A stretch of 64,000 nucleotides of DNA from Lachnospiraceae bacterium (GTDB lineage: Bacteria > Bacillota > Clostridia > Lachnospirales > Lachnospiraceae), in NCBI GenBank assembly GCA_910575605.1, contig CAJTEW010000010.1, positions 62,001 through 126,000 on the forward strand. The letters run 5' to 3'. The notes beneath the pieces were generated by a model. That model was given only the letters and a program-made list of their open reading frames with translations, had not been told where the DNA came from and searched no databases. The stretch's first letter is position 1, and each line of letters opens with the position of its first letter. A program made the translations under genes and the position numbers. Shown in pieces: positions 1 through 9,191 of this stretch.

Positions 1-1364
1 AAGGCTTAGCATCGAGAGAATTAGTAATATGACACTACCTCCATATTTGACCCACTCCGTTCCAGCCCTCCTATTTGCTTCCGCAAGATGTATTATACGT
101 TTAACAATTGGCGTACTTCCTATAATTGCGCAGACAAATGTAAACATAAACAGCGGGGATAATTGTGAAAAAAGTAAATTCATCTGCATTTTTTCAAATG
201 TCCACCCGCCAAACATTTTTCCAATTATTTGGATTCCCTGCAGCATGCTGTTAGCACGAAACATTACAAACCCTACACATATAATTAATAATGTATAGCT
301 ATGGCGAAAAATTAAAGGCCATTTTTTAATTTTCAATATATCTTCAATTAAAATCCAACTGCCATGCCAAATTCCCCATAACAAAAAGGTCCAATTCGCA
401 CCATGCCAAATTCCTGTCGCACAGAATACAATCCATTTATTAATGTACGTACGTAATCTTCCTTTTCTATTTCCTCCCAATGGGATATAAACATACTCTT
501 TAAACCATGTCGAAAGAGAAATATGCCACCTACGCCAAAACTCCTGTATACTCTCTGATATATATGGATAATTGAAATTCTCCTGAAATTGAAACCCAAA
601 CATGTGCCCCAGACCAATTGCCATATCACTATATCCGCTGAAATCAAAATAAATCTGGAACAAATACGACAACGCCGCTGTCCAAGCTGAAAAAATATTA
701 AGTTTTGCAGTTTCTACTGAAAATAGCATGTCTACTGAAACGGCCATTGTATTTGAAATCAAAACTTTTTTTGCCAGCCCCACAATAAATCTCCGACTTC
801 CTTCTGCAATTTCTTTTGCATCCCTCTTACGATTGTGAAGCTGCATCTGTATGTCATGAAATTTCACAATTGGGCCAGCTATTAATTGAGGAAAAAAAGC
901 AATATATAGCATAATATTAAATAAATTTTTTTCTGCAGGCACTCTGCCTCTGTATACATCGATTACATAAGACATTGCCTGAAAAGAGAAAAACGAAATT
1001 CCTATCGGCAGCGCTAAATTAGTCATAGGAAATTCCTTATGACTAATCTGGCTAAGCGTCTTTATCGTTAAATCTAAATACTTAAATACAAAAAGGACAC
1101 CAAGATTTACAAATACAGCTGTTATAACAGTAGCTCTCCGCCATACAGTCATCATCTCTGCCTTTTCCAGTAACAGCCCAAATCCATAGTTTATTAAAAT
1201 GCTAAACAACATCAGCAATATATAAACTGGCTCTCCATATGCATAGAATACTAAGCTTGCTACTATCAATAAAATATTCTGCATACGCACAGATGGGGTC
1301 AAATAATACAGCAAAAACACTGTAGGGAGAAATACACACAAAAATGTTAACGAACTAAAAACCA
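1..1364 (-). CDS. MBOAT family O-acyltransferase (AlgI-like), C-terminus beyond window edge
   Basis: The open frame starts at an ATG at 1364 and runs off the left edge; about 454 codons are visible. It is hydrophobic throughout and carries the MBOAT signature: FWRRWHISLSTWFKEYVYIP near residues 276-295, and GIWHGANW near residue 318-325, whose His is the family's active-site residue. Members move acyl groups across the membrane onto extracellular polymers (alginate, D-Ala-teichoic acid); the acceptor here is probably the polysaccharide made by this locus (inference). It lies 16 nt downstream of the transglutaminase-like protein, as last visible gene of that unit. AlgI-type enzymes usually have an SGNH/AlgJ-like partner, which could lie just outside the window. 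The family call is secure; acceptor and acyl group are unknown. Confidence 0.9.
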
Positions 1365-1380
1365 TCTTTTTTATTCCTCA

Positions 1381-3462
1381 CTACCATGAATAACTTAAAA
1401 CTGTACTGAAAATTGGCTGCATATAGAAATTGTATCTGCCTATTTCATATTGAGCCTCAGGATCACAGATATAGGAAGCTCCATCAATATTGATTACAAC
1501 CCAGCCATGCGGAGCATATCCCCCAGCCGCCATTCCAACCTGCCCCTCTACAAAGACTGCATCATAACCCAGGGCTCTTGCTGCTGCTGCAAATGCTGCT
1601 GCATAACAATAACAATTCCCCCTCCTGTTTTCTACTGCATAGATAGCATATCCTTCTTCTCTGGTATATCCAGCAGGTGGATCCATTGGTATCGGTAGTG
1701 TTTCATAGCCAATATTATTAACTGCCCACCAATAGCAAGAGTTTAAATCTCTCCCTGCCTCATTTAAGATTGCATTTACTGCCCTTTTGTAACGGTATTT
1801 TACTGCTGCGCCATTTGTTCCAAACTCGTATTCTACTCCATCAATTGTCATTCTGCAGCTTGTTACCAAATGTCCCTCATTATCATAGTAGAACAAATCA
1901 TTACCTTTTGTTCTCCAACCTTTCAGGATTCTTCCACTACTAGTAAAATAGTACCAGTATCCATCAATTTTCAGGCCTTTATTAACAACCAATCTTCCGT
2001 TGCCTTCATAGTAATAATTCTCTCCGTTCTTATTTCTCCAGCCAGTAAGCATACTTCCATCTTCTTTAAAATAATACCAGTATCCTCCTGCCTTTACTCC
2101 CTTATTAAATGCCTGCCTCCCATATTCATCAAAACCAATTGTCTTTCCACTTTCCTGGCGTATCCCCTGAAAGGCTGCTCCACTGCTTGTAAAAATATAA
2201 CGATAACCATCAATTTCCACATCTAAATTTTTTACCAGGTGTCCATCCTCATCATAGTAAAACCAGTCACTTCCTTTTAAGCGGAACTCCGATTGCAGCC
2301 TCCTTCCGCTGCTTGTGAGATAATACCAATATTCTTCTAATTTAACGCCCTGGTTTATTACTAAATGGCCATTTTCATCATAATAATACCAGCCTGCCTG
2401 CTTTTCTCGCCACCCCTTCAATATTTCACAATTCATATCAAAATAATACCAATACCCGTCTATCTTTAAACCGATACTAGATGCTCGATATCCTTGTTCT
2501 ATATAATAATGCTTTCTATTTTCGTCCCATCCTTGAAAGGCTGCTCCGCTGCTTTTAAATTTGTAATGTTTCCCATCAATATCCAGTTCTACGTCTTTTA
2601 CCAGGCAGCCATTTTCATCATAATAATACCAGTCATTTCCTTTTAGGCGGAATTCCGACTGAAGCCTTCTACCACTACTTGTAAGGTAATACCAGCTGCC
2701 CTCCCATTTAATGCCCTGATTTACTACTAAATAGCCATTTTCGTCATAGTAATACCAGCCGCCCTGTTTTTCTCGCCATCCCTTCAATACTTCACAATTC
2801 GTATCAAAATAATACCAATGTCCATCTATTTTAAGCCCAATACTACTTGCTCTGTATCCTTGCTCTATATAATAATATGTCCTGCTTTCATCCCATCCCT
2901 GAAAGGCTGCTCCGCTGCTTTTAAATCTATAATGTCTTCCATCGATATCCAGTTCTACACTTTTTACCAAACAGCCGTTTTCGTCGTAATAATACCAGTC
3001 GTTTCCTTTTTGTCGAAACCAGTTTTGCATCAGCACTCCATGACTATCAAAATAATACCATTGATTATCAATCTGATAGCCACTATTTACGATGGCTTTT
3101 CCTTCTATATAGTAATGTGTACCATCACTATCCTCCACCCATCCATTCAATACGCTATTTATGTCCTTAGATACATCCCCCTCCCCTATTGGCATTAAAT
3201 CATCAAGATTCGTATATACCCCTTGTATTTCGGGCTGTTCTGCATCATTGCTAATACTGCCTTGTATTTCCATTATATTCTCGTTATCAATATTTTCTCC
3301 GAAAATTTCCCCGAATGCTTCCTCTCCTTCAATGTTCTCTCCGGAAATTCCCTCAAGTACTTCCTCTCCCTCAATATTCTCTTCTGCCGTAGCAACAATG
3401 CTGCTGCCCAAAAATAGAGCAAAACAAAGCAATATTAGCATTAATATTCTCTTATTTTTCAT
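1381..3462 (-). CDS. Secreted wall-binding-repeat protein with C-terminal transglutaminase-like domain
   Basis: 693 residues. A signal peptide (MKNKRILMLILLCFALFLGS) is followed by an acidic stretch built on repeated ENIEGEE-like units (residues 27-75). Then come roughly twenty tyrosine/tryptophan-rich wall-binding repeats of the choline/glucan-binding type (DWYYYDENG, GYWYYF), arranged in a higher-order unit of about 122 residues. The C-terminal ~110 residues form a transglutaminase-like cysteine domain: GNCYCYAAAF holds the probable catalytic Cys, PHGWVVI the His and ICDPEA the Asp. Such domains cross-link or cleave amide bonds; the substrate is unknown. It is one of three proteins in this locus that join such repeats to unrelated enzymes. 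The repeats probably bind wall polymer or the encoded polysaccharide (inference). Confidence 0.85.
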   Translation of the reverse strand: MKNKRILMLILLCFALFLGSSIVATAEENIEGEEVLEGISGENIEGEEAFGEIFGENIDNENIMEIQGSISNDAEQPEIQGVYTNLDDLMPIGEGDVSKDINSVLNGWVEDSDGTHYYIEGKAIVNSGYQIDNQWYYFDSHGVLMQNWFRQKGNDWYYYDENGCLVKSVELDIDGRHYRFKSSGAAFQGWDESRTYYYIEQGYRASSIGLKIDGHWYYFDTNCEVLKGWREKQGGWYYYDENGYLVVNQGIKWEGSWYYLTSSGRRLQSEFRLKGNDWYYYDENGCLVKDVELDIDGKHYKFKSSGAAFQGWDENRKHYYIEQGYRASSIGLKIDGYWYYFDMNCEILKGWREKQAGWYYYDENGHLVINQGVKLEEYWYYLTSSGRRLQSEFRLKGSDWFYYDEDGHLVKNLDVEIDGYRYIFTSSGAAFQGIRQESGKTIGFDEYGRQAFNKGVKAGGYWYYFKEDGSMLTGWRNKNGENYYYEGNGRLVVNKGLKIDGYWYYFTSSGRILKGWRTKGNDLFYYDNEGHLVTSCRMTIDGVEYEFGTNGAAVKYRYKRAVNAILNEAGRDLNSCYWWAVNNIGYETLPIPMDPPAGYTREEGYAIYAVENRRGNCYCYAAAFAAAARALGYDAVFVEGQVGMAAGGYAPHGWVVINIDGASYICDPEAQYEIGRYNFYMQPIFSTVLSYSW
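2280..3012 (-). repeat. 366-bp higher-order repeat within wall-binding domain
   Basis: Two adjacent blocks of about 366 bp are clearly related. For example, GCGGAACTCC at 2280 recurs as GCGGAATTCC at 2647. Each block codes for the same order of several wall-binding repeats (about 122 residues). The copies have diverged by point changes, so this is an older duplication than the 126-bp repeats in the M6 protease gene. Confidence 0.75.
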
Positions 3463-3498
3463 AAATATCGTTCTCCTTTGTATTATGCATTTTTTAGA

Positions 3499-4857
3499 CT
3501 ATTGTGTCAGAGGTTCTGAGTCTGTACCACTTTCAGTTCCGCCTCCGCTTCCGTCCCCATTCCAGGTCCCGTCTCCTTCTAAAGTTTCCCCTCCGCTTTC
3601 ATCTCCTTCCCATGTCCCGTCTTCGCTTCCGTCCCCATTCCAGGTCCCATCTCCTTCTCCGGTTCCGCTCCACGTATTATCATAGTCTATATCCTCTGTC
3701 CAATTATAATTAGAGCCTTCCTTTGGATCAACCGTATATATCTGCGTATTTAACTCTTCTTCACTCATAACATCCCTTTGTCCTATTCTAGCAACAATAT
3801 TTCCACTGACTGTGTTTACAGTTGAAGAAGGTGAATATCCAACAACTTCGAATAAAAATTCATGCAGCTGCCTTACATTATCTGACAAATCTACCGGAAT
3901 TACAATACTTCCAAGACCAGAAACTGTATCTGTTGTCTTATCAATAGGAAATCCTGTATTTGACCCCAGCTTGTATTCTGCAAAATACTGAGCATAATTT
4001 AAAATCTCAGTAACACTAAAGCTTGTAGATATTCTGGGAAACACAGTATCTATAATCTTATTAATAGTCATTAAATCTGACTTTTGTGCTTTCTCAACTA
4101 TCTTCTGTATTACCAGCCGCTGCCTCTCTGTCCGGGTAAAATCCCCGCCCGCTGTAGAACGGATTCTGGCATAAGTAGTCGCCTGAACACCATCTAAATG
4201 CTGCAGCCCTGATGCTCCAATCAAGTTAGCTTCTTTCCCCGCAACTGTTGCAGTCTCACCAATGTACTCATTCATAGGCTCCACCTCTTCCGGGAGTACA
4301 TCAACCTCTATGCCTCCAAGCAGGTCTATAGCTTCAGCTATAGCAGCAAAATCTACAGTCACATAATCTTCTATATCCAAATCAAGATTCATGTTCAGCA
4401 TATTAATCGCCATCTTCGGGCCGCCAAAGCTATAAGCCGCATTACATTTCTGCAAAGTTCCTTCTGACAAATCCAATACTGTATCACGGTATACTGATAC
4501 CATACGAATCTCTTTTGTCTCTTTATTCAGACTGGCAACAATAATACAATCTGTACGCGTTCCCTCGCCTAGATCACCCTCTCTGGAATCTACTCCAAAT
4601 AAAGCAACATTTAGATAACCCTTCCCCAGGTCCGCCAGCTTTTTTTCTACTTCTTCATTAATAATAATATCTTCCTTCGGAATATCTTTCGTTTCAATCT
4701 TTCCGAGTTTTGCAGCTACATAAATAACCCCTGTTGTGACAAAACATAACAGTACTCCGCAGATACATACTCCTATTTTCCCTCCAAGTGTAAGACGGCT
4801 AAACCAACTCCCTTTTTTTCTTCTTCCTCTTCTCCTACGTCTTTTCCGATTTGCCAT
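3499..4857 (-). CDS. LytR-CpsA-Psr (LCP) family glycopolymer-peptidoglycan ligase
   Basis: 452 residues. A very basic N-terminus (MANRKRRRRRGRRKKGSW) and one membrane segment (about 28-50) place the rest outside the cell. The LCP domain spans about residues 80-260: NVALFGVDSREG, RTDCIIVASLN, RMVSVYRDT, GGIEVDV, YARIRSTAGGDFTRTERQR. The acidic and arginine residues that bind metal and polyprenyl pyrophosphate in this family are present. LCP enzymes transfer lipid-linked teichoic acid or capsule to peptidoglycan, which fits the final step of this locus. The C-terminal ~70 residues are an unusual Gly/Asp/Glu/Thr-rich low-complexity tail with tandem GDGTWNGDGS units. It lies between the deacetylase and the transglutaminase-like protein, in the same unit. 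Confidence 0.93.
   Translation of the reverse strand: MANRKRRRRRGRRKKGSWFSRLTLGGKIGVCICGVLLCFVTTGVIYVAAKLGKIETKDIPKEDIIINEEVEKKLADLGKGYLNVALFGVDSREGDLGEGTRTDCIIVASLNKETKEIRMVSVYRDTVLDLSEGTLQKCNAAYSFGGPKMAINMLNMNLDLDIEDYVTVDFAAIAEAIDLLGGIEVDVLPEEVEPMNEYIGETATVAGKEANLIGASGLQHLDGVQATTYARIRSTAGGDFTRTERQRLVIQKIVEKAQKSDLMTINKIIDTVFPRISTSFSVTEILNYAQYFAEYKLGSNTGFPIDKTTDTVSGLGSIVIPVDLSDNVRQLHEFLFEVVGYSPSSTVNTVSGNIVARIGQRDVMSEEELNTQIYTVDPKEGSNYNWTEDIDYDNTWSGTGEGDGTWNGDGSEDGTWEGDESGGETLEGDGTWNGDGSGGGTESGTDSEPLTQ
3551..3658 (-). repeat. Low-complexity tandem repeat in LCP tail
   Basis: A 30-nt block at 3551-3580 recurs at 3629-3658 with one difference, 78 bp apart, with related degenerate copies between. 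It codes for GDGTWNGDGS-type units. Repeats of this kind can change copy number by replication slippage, which would change the length of the extracellular tail. Confidence 0.75.
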
Positions 4858-4881
4858 ACCTATACTATCCTTTCTTCCAGT

Positions 4882-6006
4882 CTATTGTATCTTTCCTACA
4901 AACTCATCCAGAGACTGTTGTCCACTCATCCGCACTCTTTTTAATGCATAGGGGTCATCTCCCGGATAACACTTACCTGCTTCTGTTGTAACAGCACATA
5001 AAAAGCCAGCCTTTTCTAATATCTTTTCACATTCCCCTGTATAATCCCCAAAAGGATACGCGAATGCATTATTATTTCCACAAAGGTCAGTTGACTGCCT
5101 CAAATCAGCTAACGCCTCCTCTTCTCCCATAGCTGGAAAAATTCCTCCGTGCCCAATGTTACCACCGCCCCTGTGCATATTGTGTGAATGTGACTCAAAT
5201 GCAAGATAATCACTCGTGTAAGAATACAGCATCTCCTTGCTGTCATAATAGCTTGTTATCACGAAAGAAGTTGCCATCACCTCATACTTCTCAAGTAAAG
5301 GAATTCCCAAATTCATATAACTTGGCCCGTCATCAAAAGTAATGACAATACTCTTTTCTGGGAGCAGCCTCTTTCCTTCAAGATACTCTCTCACTTCCGG
5401 CCATGTAGGAAAATAGTATCCATTTTCACTTAAATATTTTAGCTCTTCCTCAAGTGTACTGGTATCAATAAAGTTAGCGTCTACATTCTCAGGCGGATTA
5501 CCTGTCTCATAAACATAATGAAACATACAGATTGGCAGACCAGCTGTATTATATTCCAGATTAGGCGTCACTGTTACTATTCGTTCAGCCGAAGCTTCTC
5601 TTCCTTCTTCATCTGTTACTTTATAAAGAACCTTATGTTCACCGGCCGTAGTGAGGTCTAAACCGTCCACCTCTATCTGCCTATCTGATATTTTACCATC
5701 ACTGTCTTTTACTACAGCGCCCGGATCCTGAAAATCTTCGCCCAAAGCAATAGTCACTGCTGCCTCCCCCTGAAGTTCAACAGTGTAATCTGAAAGTTTT
5801 TCTTTCTTTTTTTCCTCTGCTTTTGTTGTCTTAACTGCTTCAAAACTCTTTTCTGTTACATCCTCTTTTTTCATAAACCTACTAATAAATAATATAACAG
5901 CAATACAGATAAGTAAAGCCAAAATAGCTGAAAGTATTCTTAATGTATTCCTACGCCTTCGCACTCTCTCATTTTTTCTATTATTAATTTTGCTTTTTCT
6001 TCCCAT
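4882..6006 (-). CDS. Membrane-anchored polysaccharide deacetylase (NodB-like, CE4) with Ig-like domain
   Basis: 374 residues. A basic N-terminus and a membrane segment (about 22-42) are followed by a DUF5011-type Ig-like domain (about 75-148). The NodB domain fills the rest: VITFDDGPS carries the catalytic and metal-binding Asp pair, ESHSHNMH the zinc-binding His residues, and FAYPFGDYT a further family motif. CE4 enzymes remove N-acetyl (or O-acetyl) groups from extracellular glycans, so it probably modifies the exported polymer or peptidoglycan. The start overlaps the preceding gene by 67 nt. It is kept because the first in-frame ATG gives a classic basic anchor and later Met codons would cut the membrane segment. 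Confidence 0.9.
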   Translation of the reverse strand: MGRKSKINNRKNERVRRRRNTLRILSAILALLICIAVILFISRFMKKEDVTEKSFEAVKTTKAEEKKKEKLSDYTVELQGEAAVTIALGEDFQDPGAVVKDSDGKISDRQIEVDGLDLTTAGEHKVLYKVTDEEGREASAERIVTVTPNLEYNTAGLPICMFHYVYETGNPPENVDANFIDTSTLEEELKYLSENGYYFPTWPEVREYLEGKRLLPEKSIVITFDDGPSYMNLGIPLLEKYEVMATSFVITSYYDSKEMLYSYTSDYLAFESHSHNMHRGGGNIGHGGIFPAMGEEEALADLRQSTDLCGNNNAFAYPFGDYTGECEKILEKAGFLCAVTTEAGKCYPGDDPYALKRVRMSGQQSLDEFVGKIQ

Positions 6007-7244
6007 GTGTTTTCCAACGCTTCTTTATCTAATAATTTCATGTAACTACTATCTGATTTCTTTTTTATAGCCTCATCCAACTTATCAATAAATTCAGCAT
6101 GATCGCGGCCTATTAATACAGATTCGTATTTTCTACACTCATCCATATCTGTGGTAACTATAGGTTTGTTTAATGCCATATATTCAAATAATTTAACCGG
6201 AGATGTTGCCTTTGTTATGTCGTTAATTAAAAATGGAATTGTCAGTACATCTATCTTACTCGCATAATTCTGTAAAACCTGATAATCTCTTGACCCTAAG
6301 AAATGTACATTCTCTAGTTTATCTAAGCCTGCCTTTTCATATGAATCATCATATTTAATCCCAAATAACACGATCTGATATTTTCCCTTTGCAGCCATAT
6401 ATTTTATCAAATCATAATCAAACCATTTTGCAAGTGCCCCATAATACCCTACGACCGGCTGCCCGAATTTTAATATTTCTGAATACTTTTTCTCAAATTT
6501 AAAATTTCTGTCAATATCATTATGAAAATGATTATAATCAACTCCATTACCTGAATATACAAGATTCACGCTGCCCCTCTTTTGTATTACATCTCTTTGC
6601 AAGGCATCTGCCGTAACAACTACAATTGCTTCTTTATCGTTCATAACCATCTCATACTTATCTTTTACATTTACAGGAAGAGTATCCGTACCTGCCAGAC
6701 TTGGATTTAAATCATCAATATACTCATATACAATACGGTAACCTCTCTCCTTGTATATAGAAGCCTGTTTTTTTGTAATCGTCCAGTCCGTCGAGTAAAA
6801 CTGCACATATCTGGGTTTATTCTGTCTTTCAATTGCTTCAAACACATATTTTGCAAATGCTTCATTCATAAAATTCACAAGATATAGATTCGAAGCCTGC
6901 CGTTTTATCCTTTTTACATCATCGGTAAACCTTGTAACTTCATAAAATACCAGGGTACGCTGCTTTGCAAAATTGCTGAAAATATGCTGAGGACGCTGAT
7001 ATAAAGGAACTGTCCAGCCAAAGGAACTCCTCCATACAACAATACGGTCAAAATTCTCTTTTTCAAATATTCTTTCCAGCCTTCTTCTGATTTCCTTCTT
7101 ATGCAAAAACACATATGCCTTCTCTAAAATTGATACTCTGACAACATAATTAGAATACACATATCCTGCCACCTTTTTAATGGTTCCGAAAAATCCATAT
7201 TTTTTTACAAGATTCTTCACCTTGCTCAATTTGTCCTTCATCAC
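5940..7244 (-). CDS. TuaH-like glycosyltransferase, copy 1
   Basis: 434 residues with no signal peptide. The N-terminal half has the motif VPLYQRPQHIFSNFAKQ, and the middle has YEYIDDLNPSLAGTD, typical of GT1/GT4-fold transferases related to TuaH of teichuronic acid synthesis. The C-terminal half has GYYGALAKWFDYDLI and a nucleotide-sugar binding stretch, TSPVKLFEYMALNKPIVTTD, with the conserved Glu of GT-B retaining enzymes. The start overlaps the stop of the next upstream gene by 4 nt (ATGA), which implies translational coupling. That upstream gene is a paralogue with the same motifs in the same order. The two probably add successive, related sugars at the cytoplasmic face. Donor and acceptor are not predictable. 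Confidence 0.85.
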   Translation of the reverse strand: MMKDKLSKVKNLVKKYGFFGTIKKVAGYVYSNYVVRVSILEKAYVFLHKKEIRRRLERIFEKENFDRIVVWRSSFGWTVPLYQRPQHIFSNFAKQRTLVFYEVTRFTDDVKRIKRQASNLYLVNFMNEAFAKYVFEAIERQNKPRYVQFYSTDWTITKKQASIYKERGYRIVYEYIDDLNPSLAGTDTLPVNVKDKYEMVMNDKEAIVVVTADALQRDVIQKRGSVNLVYSGNGVDYNHFHNDIDRNFKFEKKYSEILKFGQPVVGYYGALAKWFDYDLIKYMAAKGKYQIVLFGIKYDDSYEKAGLDKLENVHFLGSRDYQVLQNYASKIDVLTIPFLINDITKATSPVKLFEYMALNKPIVTTDMDECRKYESVLIGRDHAEFIDKLDEAIKKKSDSSYMKLLDKEALENTWEEKAKLIIEKMRECEGVGIH

Positions 7245-8473
7245 TGAACTCCCTTTATATATTCTCTTAGCTCCTTTGCCTTTGCTTTCCAGTCATTCTC
7301 TTGTGCACATAATCTTAACGCTTCAATATATCCTTTTTCCTTCCCTTTTGCTGCTGCTTCATAAATCTTATCCTTAAACTCATCCTTGTCTGCTGCAATA
7401 CTCACAAGATTATATTTTTTACATTCTGGAAGTGCTGTTGTCACTACTGGTTTTCCCATTGACATGTATTCAAACAGTTTAACCGGAGAAGTCGCTTCTG
7501 TAATATCATTTATAAGAAATGGTATTATACAAACATCAAAAAAGTGAGTATATCCAGCCAGCTTATCATATGGTTTTTTCCCGAAATAACGCACATTATC
7601 TAGCTTAAGAATACCACTTTCTTTTAGGCTCCCATCATGCTCCACACCAATAAGAATTATCTGGAGATACCTGTCTGCTGCCAGCTCCTTAAGTAAATCA
7701 TAGTCAATCCACGCTGCCATTGCTCCATAATACCCAACCTTGATACAATCTTCCCTAAGCCATGATAAGTACTCCAAATCCTGGGTTTGTGTGTCTGCCA
7801 GGAATTTAGCACATTCAGCGCCATTTGATATGAGTGACACAGCTGCTGTTGGTTCTTTGCCAAGTACATTCTCATATAATTTAGTTGCTGTTGCAACGGT
7901 TAAGGTTCTGTCACTTTGAAGCAGAAATTCATGGCGTTCTGTAATCAATCCAAGCTTATCAGGTAAAATCAAATTAGGATTCATATCATCCACATACTCA
8001 TATAGAATATAAAAACCCTCATTTTGATACTTCTTAATTCTGGAAAATGGTACAGTATCTGTAGAGTATACCATTAGCAGCTTCCTAACAGCTTTCCCTT
8101 TTAACATCTCCAAAATTTTTTCACGATAATAGTACATATCTAAAATATAATAGTTATTTTTTAAACGAGTAATTCTGTCAGAGTTTCGGTAATCTATATC
8201 ATAATAAGAATTATATAATACAAGTGTTTTTTCATCACTCAATTCCCTTGTCATATGCTGTGGTCTTTGCATCATAATATTGTAGTATCCAAAATGATTT
8301 TCAAAAATAACGATCGTATCATAATTTGAATTTAAAATTTCTTCCACTATCCACTGTTTTTTCGGCGACAATCTCCGTACACTTTTTGTCTCTCGTTTTT
8401 TAAATTTTACAGAAATCATACGGATACTTTTTCGGAATCCCTTTTCTTTTATCTTTTCAAAAATCCTTTTCAT
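7241..8473 (-). CDS. TuaH-like glycosyltransferase, copy 2
   Basis: 410 residues from the ATG at 8473, chosen because GAAAGGGA lies six bases before it; the in-frame ATG at 8494 has no such site. It shares with its downstream neighbour the motifs IMMQRPQHM, LYEYVDDMNPNL, GYYGAMAAWIDYDLL and TSPVKLFEYMSMGKPVVTT. It is a GT-B fold cytoplasmic transferase of the TuaH-like group. It overlaps the TagA-type gene upstream by 17 nt and the copy downstream by 4 nt, so the three are almost certainly translated as a coupled set. The pair probably arose by tandem duplication (inference from shared motif order). Confidence 0.85.
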   Translation of the reverse strand: MKRIFEKIKEKGFRKSIRMISVKFKKRETKSVRRLSPKKQWIVEEILNSNYDTIVIFENHFGYYNIMMQRPQHMTRELSDEKTLVLYNSYYDIDYRNSDRITRLKNNYYILDMYYYREKILEMLKGKAVRKLLMVYSTDTVPFSRIKKYQNEGFYILYEYVDDMNPNLILPDKLGLITERHEFLLQSDRTLTVATATKLYENVLGKEPTAAVSLISNGAECAKFLADTQTQDLEYLSWLREDCIKVGYYGAMAAWIDYDLLKELAADRYLQIILIGVEHDGSLKESGILKLDNVRYFGKKPYDKLAGYTHFFDVCIIPFLINDITEATSPVKLFEYMSMGKPVVTTALPECKKYNLVSIAADKDEFKDKIYEAAAKGKEKGYIEALRLCAQENDWKAKAKELREYIKGVQ

Positions 8474-9182
8474 GCTTTTCCCTTTCAACAGCAAATAAAA
8501 ACTTCACATTATTGTCCCAGAAACGCTTTAATCTTTTTGGTTCTGTCGTAATTCTATACAACCATTCTAAATTATGTTTTACAAAGAATTTTGGCGCTCT
8601 TTTTTTCTCACCACTCAGGACGTCAAAGCTTCCGCCGACTCCAATAAATACTCCTTTTTTGAACCTTCTCATATGCTTATATATTAATTGCTCCTGAAGG
8701 GGAACCCCCAGCGCTACAAATATAATATCCGGCTCAAGGCTGTGCATCTTATCAAATACTGCATCTTTATCTTTTACATATCCATTTTCGTACCCGCAAA
8801 GCTTGATTCCTGAATACTCCTGTACAATTTTATCCGTTAATTTTTTTAAAATTTCCGGCCTTGCTCCAAATAAAAACAACTTTTTTTTACATTTGTCAGC
8901 ATATGAAAGCAGCTCACTGCAGACTTCAACCCCTGGTATTCTTTCTACAAAACGGTAGCCCAGCCTTCTTCCTCCCAAAATAACACCTATACCATCTGGA
9001 ACAATCTTTGTCTCCTCAGACATCAACAGTCTCTGGATACTCCTTTTTCGATCTGCTGTCATTAGGGTTTCCGGGTTTGCCGTAACCACACAAAGCCTTG
9101 CTTCTTTTTCTATACTTTTTTCAAGCTTTTGCAAAAATACTTTTTTAGTTCCCTTATATATCTTTGTATAATATTGTTTCAT
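8457..9182 (-). CDS. WecG/TagA/CpsF family glycosyltransferase (GT26), copy 1
   Basis: 241 residues covering the whole GT26 fold: VVTANPETLMTA, IVPDGIGVI, RIPGVEV, FLFGARPEIL, IIFVALGVPLQEQ and GVGGSFDVLSG, ending with the APKFF...LEWLYRI segment. Family members add N-acetylmannosamine or N-acetylmannosaminuronate to a lipid-linked first sugar (TagA in wall teichoic acid, WecG in enterobacterial common antigen). The locus also encodes UDP-GlcNAc 2-epimerase and a UDP-ManNAc dehydrogenase-like enzyme, which would supply these donors. A second GT26 gene at 35.2-36.0 kb is paired with the other initiating transferase, so each putative polymer has its own second-step enzyme. Confidence 0.93.
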   Translation of the reverse strand: MKQYYTKIYKGTKKVFLQKLEKSIEKEARLCVVTANPETLMTADRKRSIQRLLMSEETKIVPDGIGVILGGRRLGYRFVERIPGVEVCSELLSYADKCKKKLFLFGARPEILKKLTDKIVQEYSGIKLCGYENGYVKDKDAVFDKMHSLEPDIIFVALGVPLQEQLIYKHMRRFKKGVFIGVGGSFDVLSGEKKRAPKFFVKHNLEWLYRITTEPKRLKRFWDNNVKFLFAVEREKHEKDF

Positions 9183-9191
9183 TGGCCACCT

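Noticed and set aside
348-647. Minus-strand frame of 99 codons
   Set aside because: It lies inside the MBOAT gene in another frame. The real gene starts at 1364 and is open to the window edge.
3161-3685. Plus-strand frame of 174 codons, rich in Ser and Pro
   Set aside because: It is antisense to the signal/acidic region of the wall-binding protein and the LCP tail. Its low-complexity content mirrors the coding repeats of those genes, and it has no ribosome binding site.
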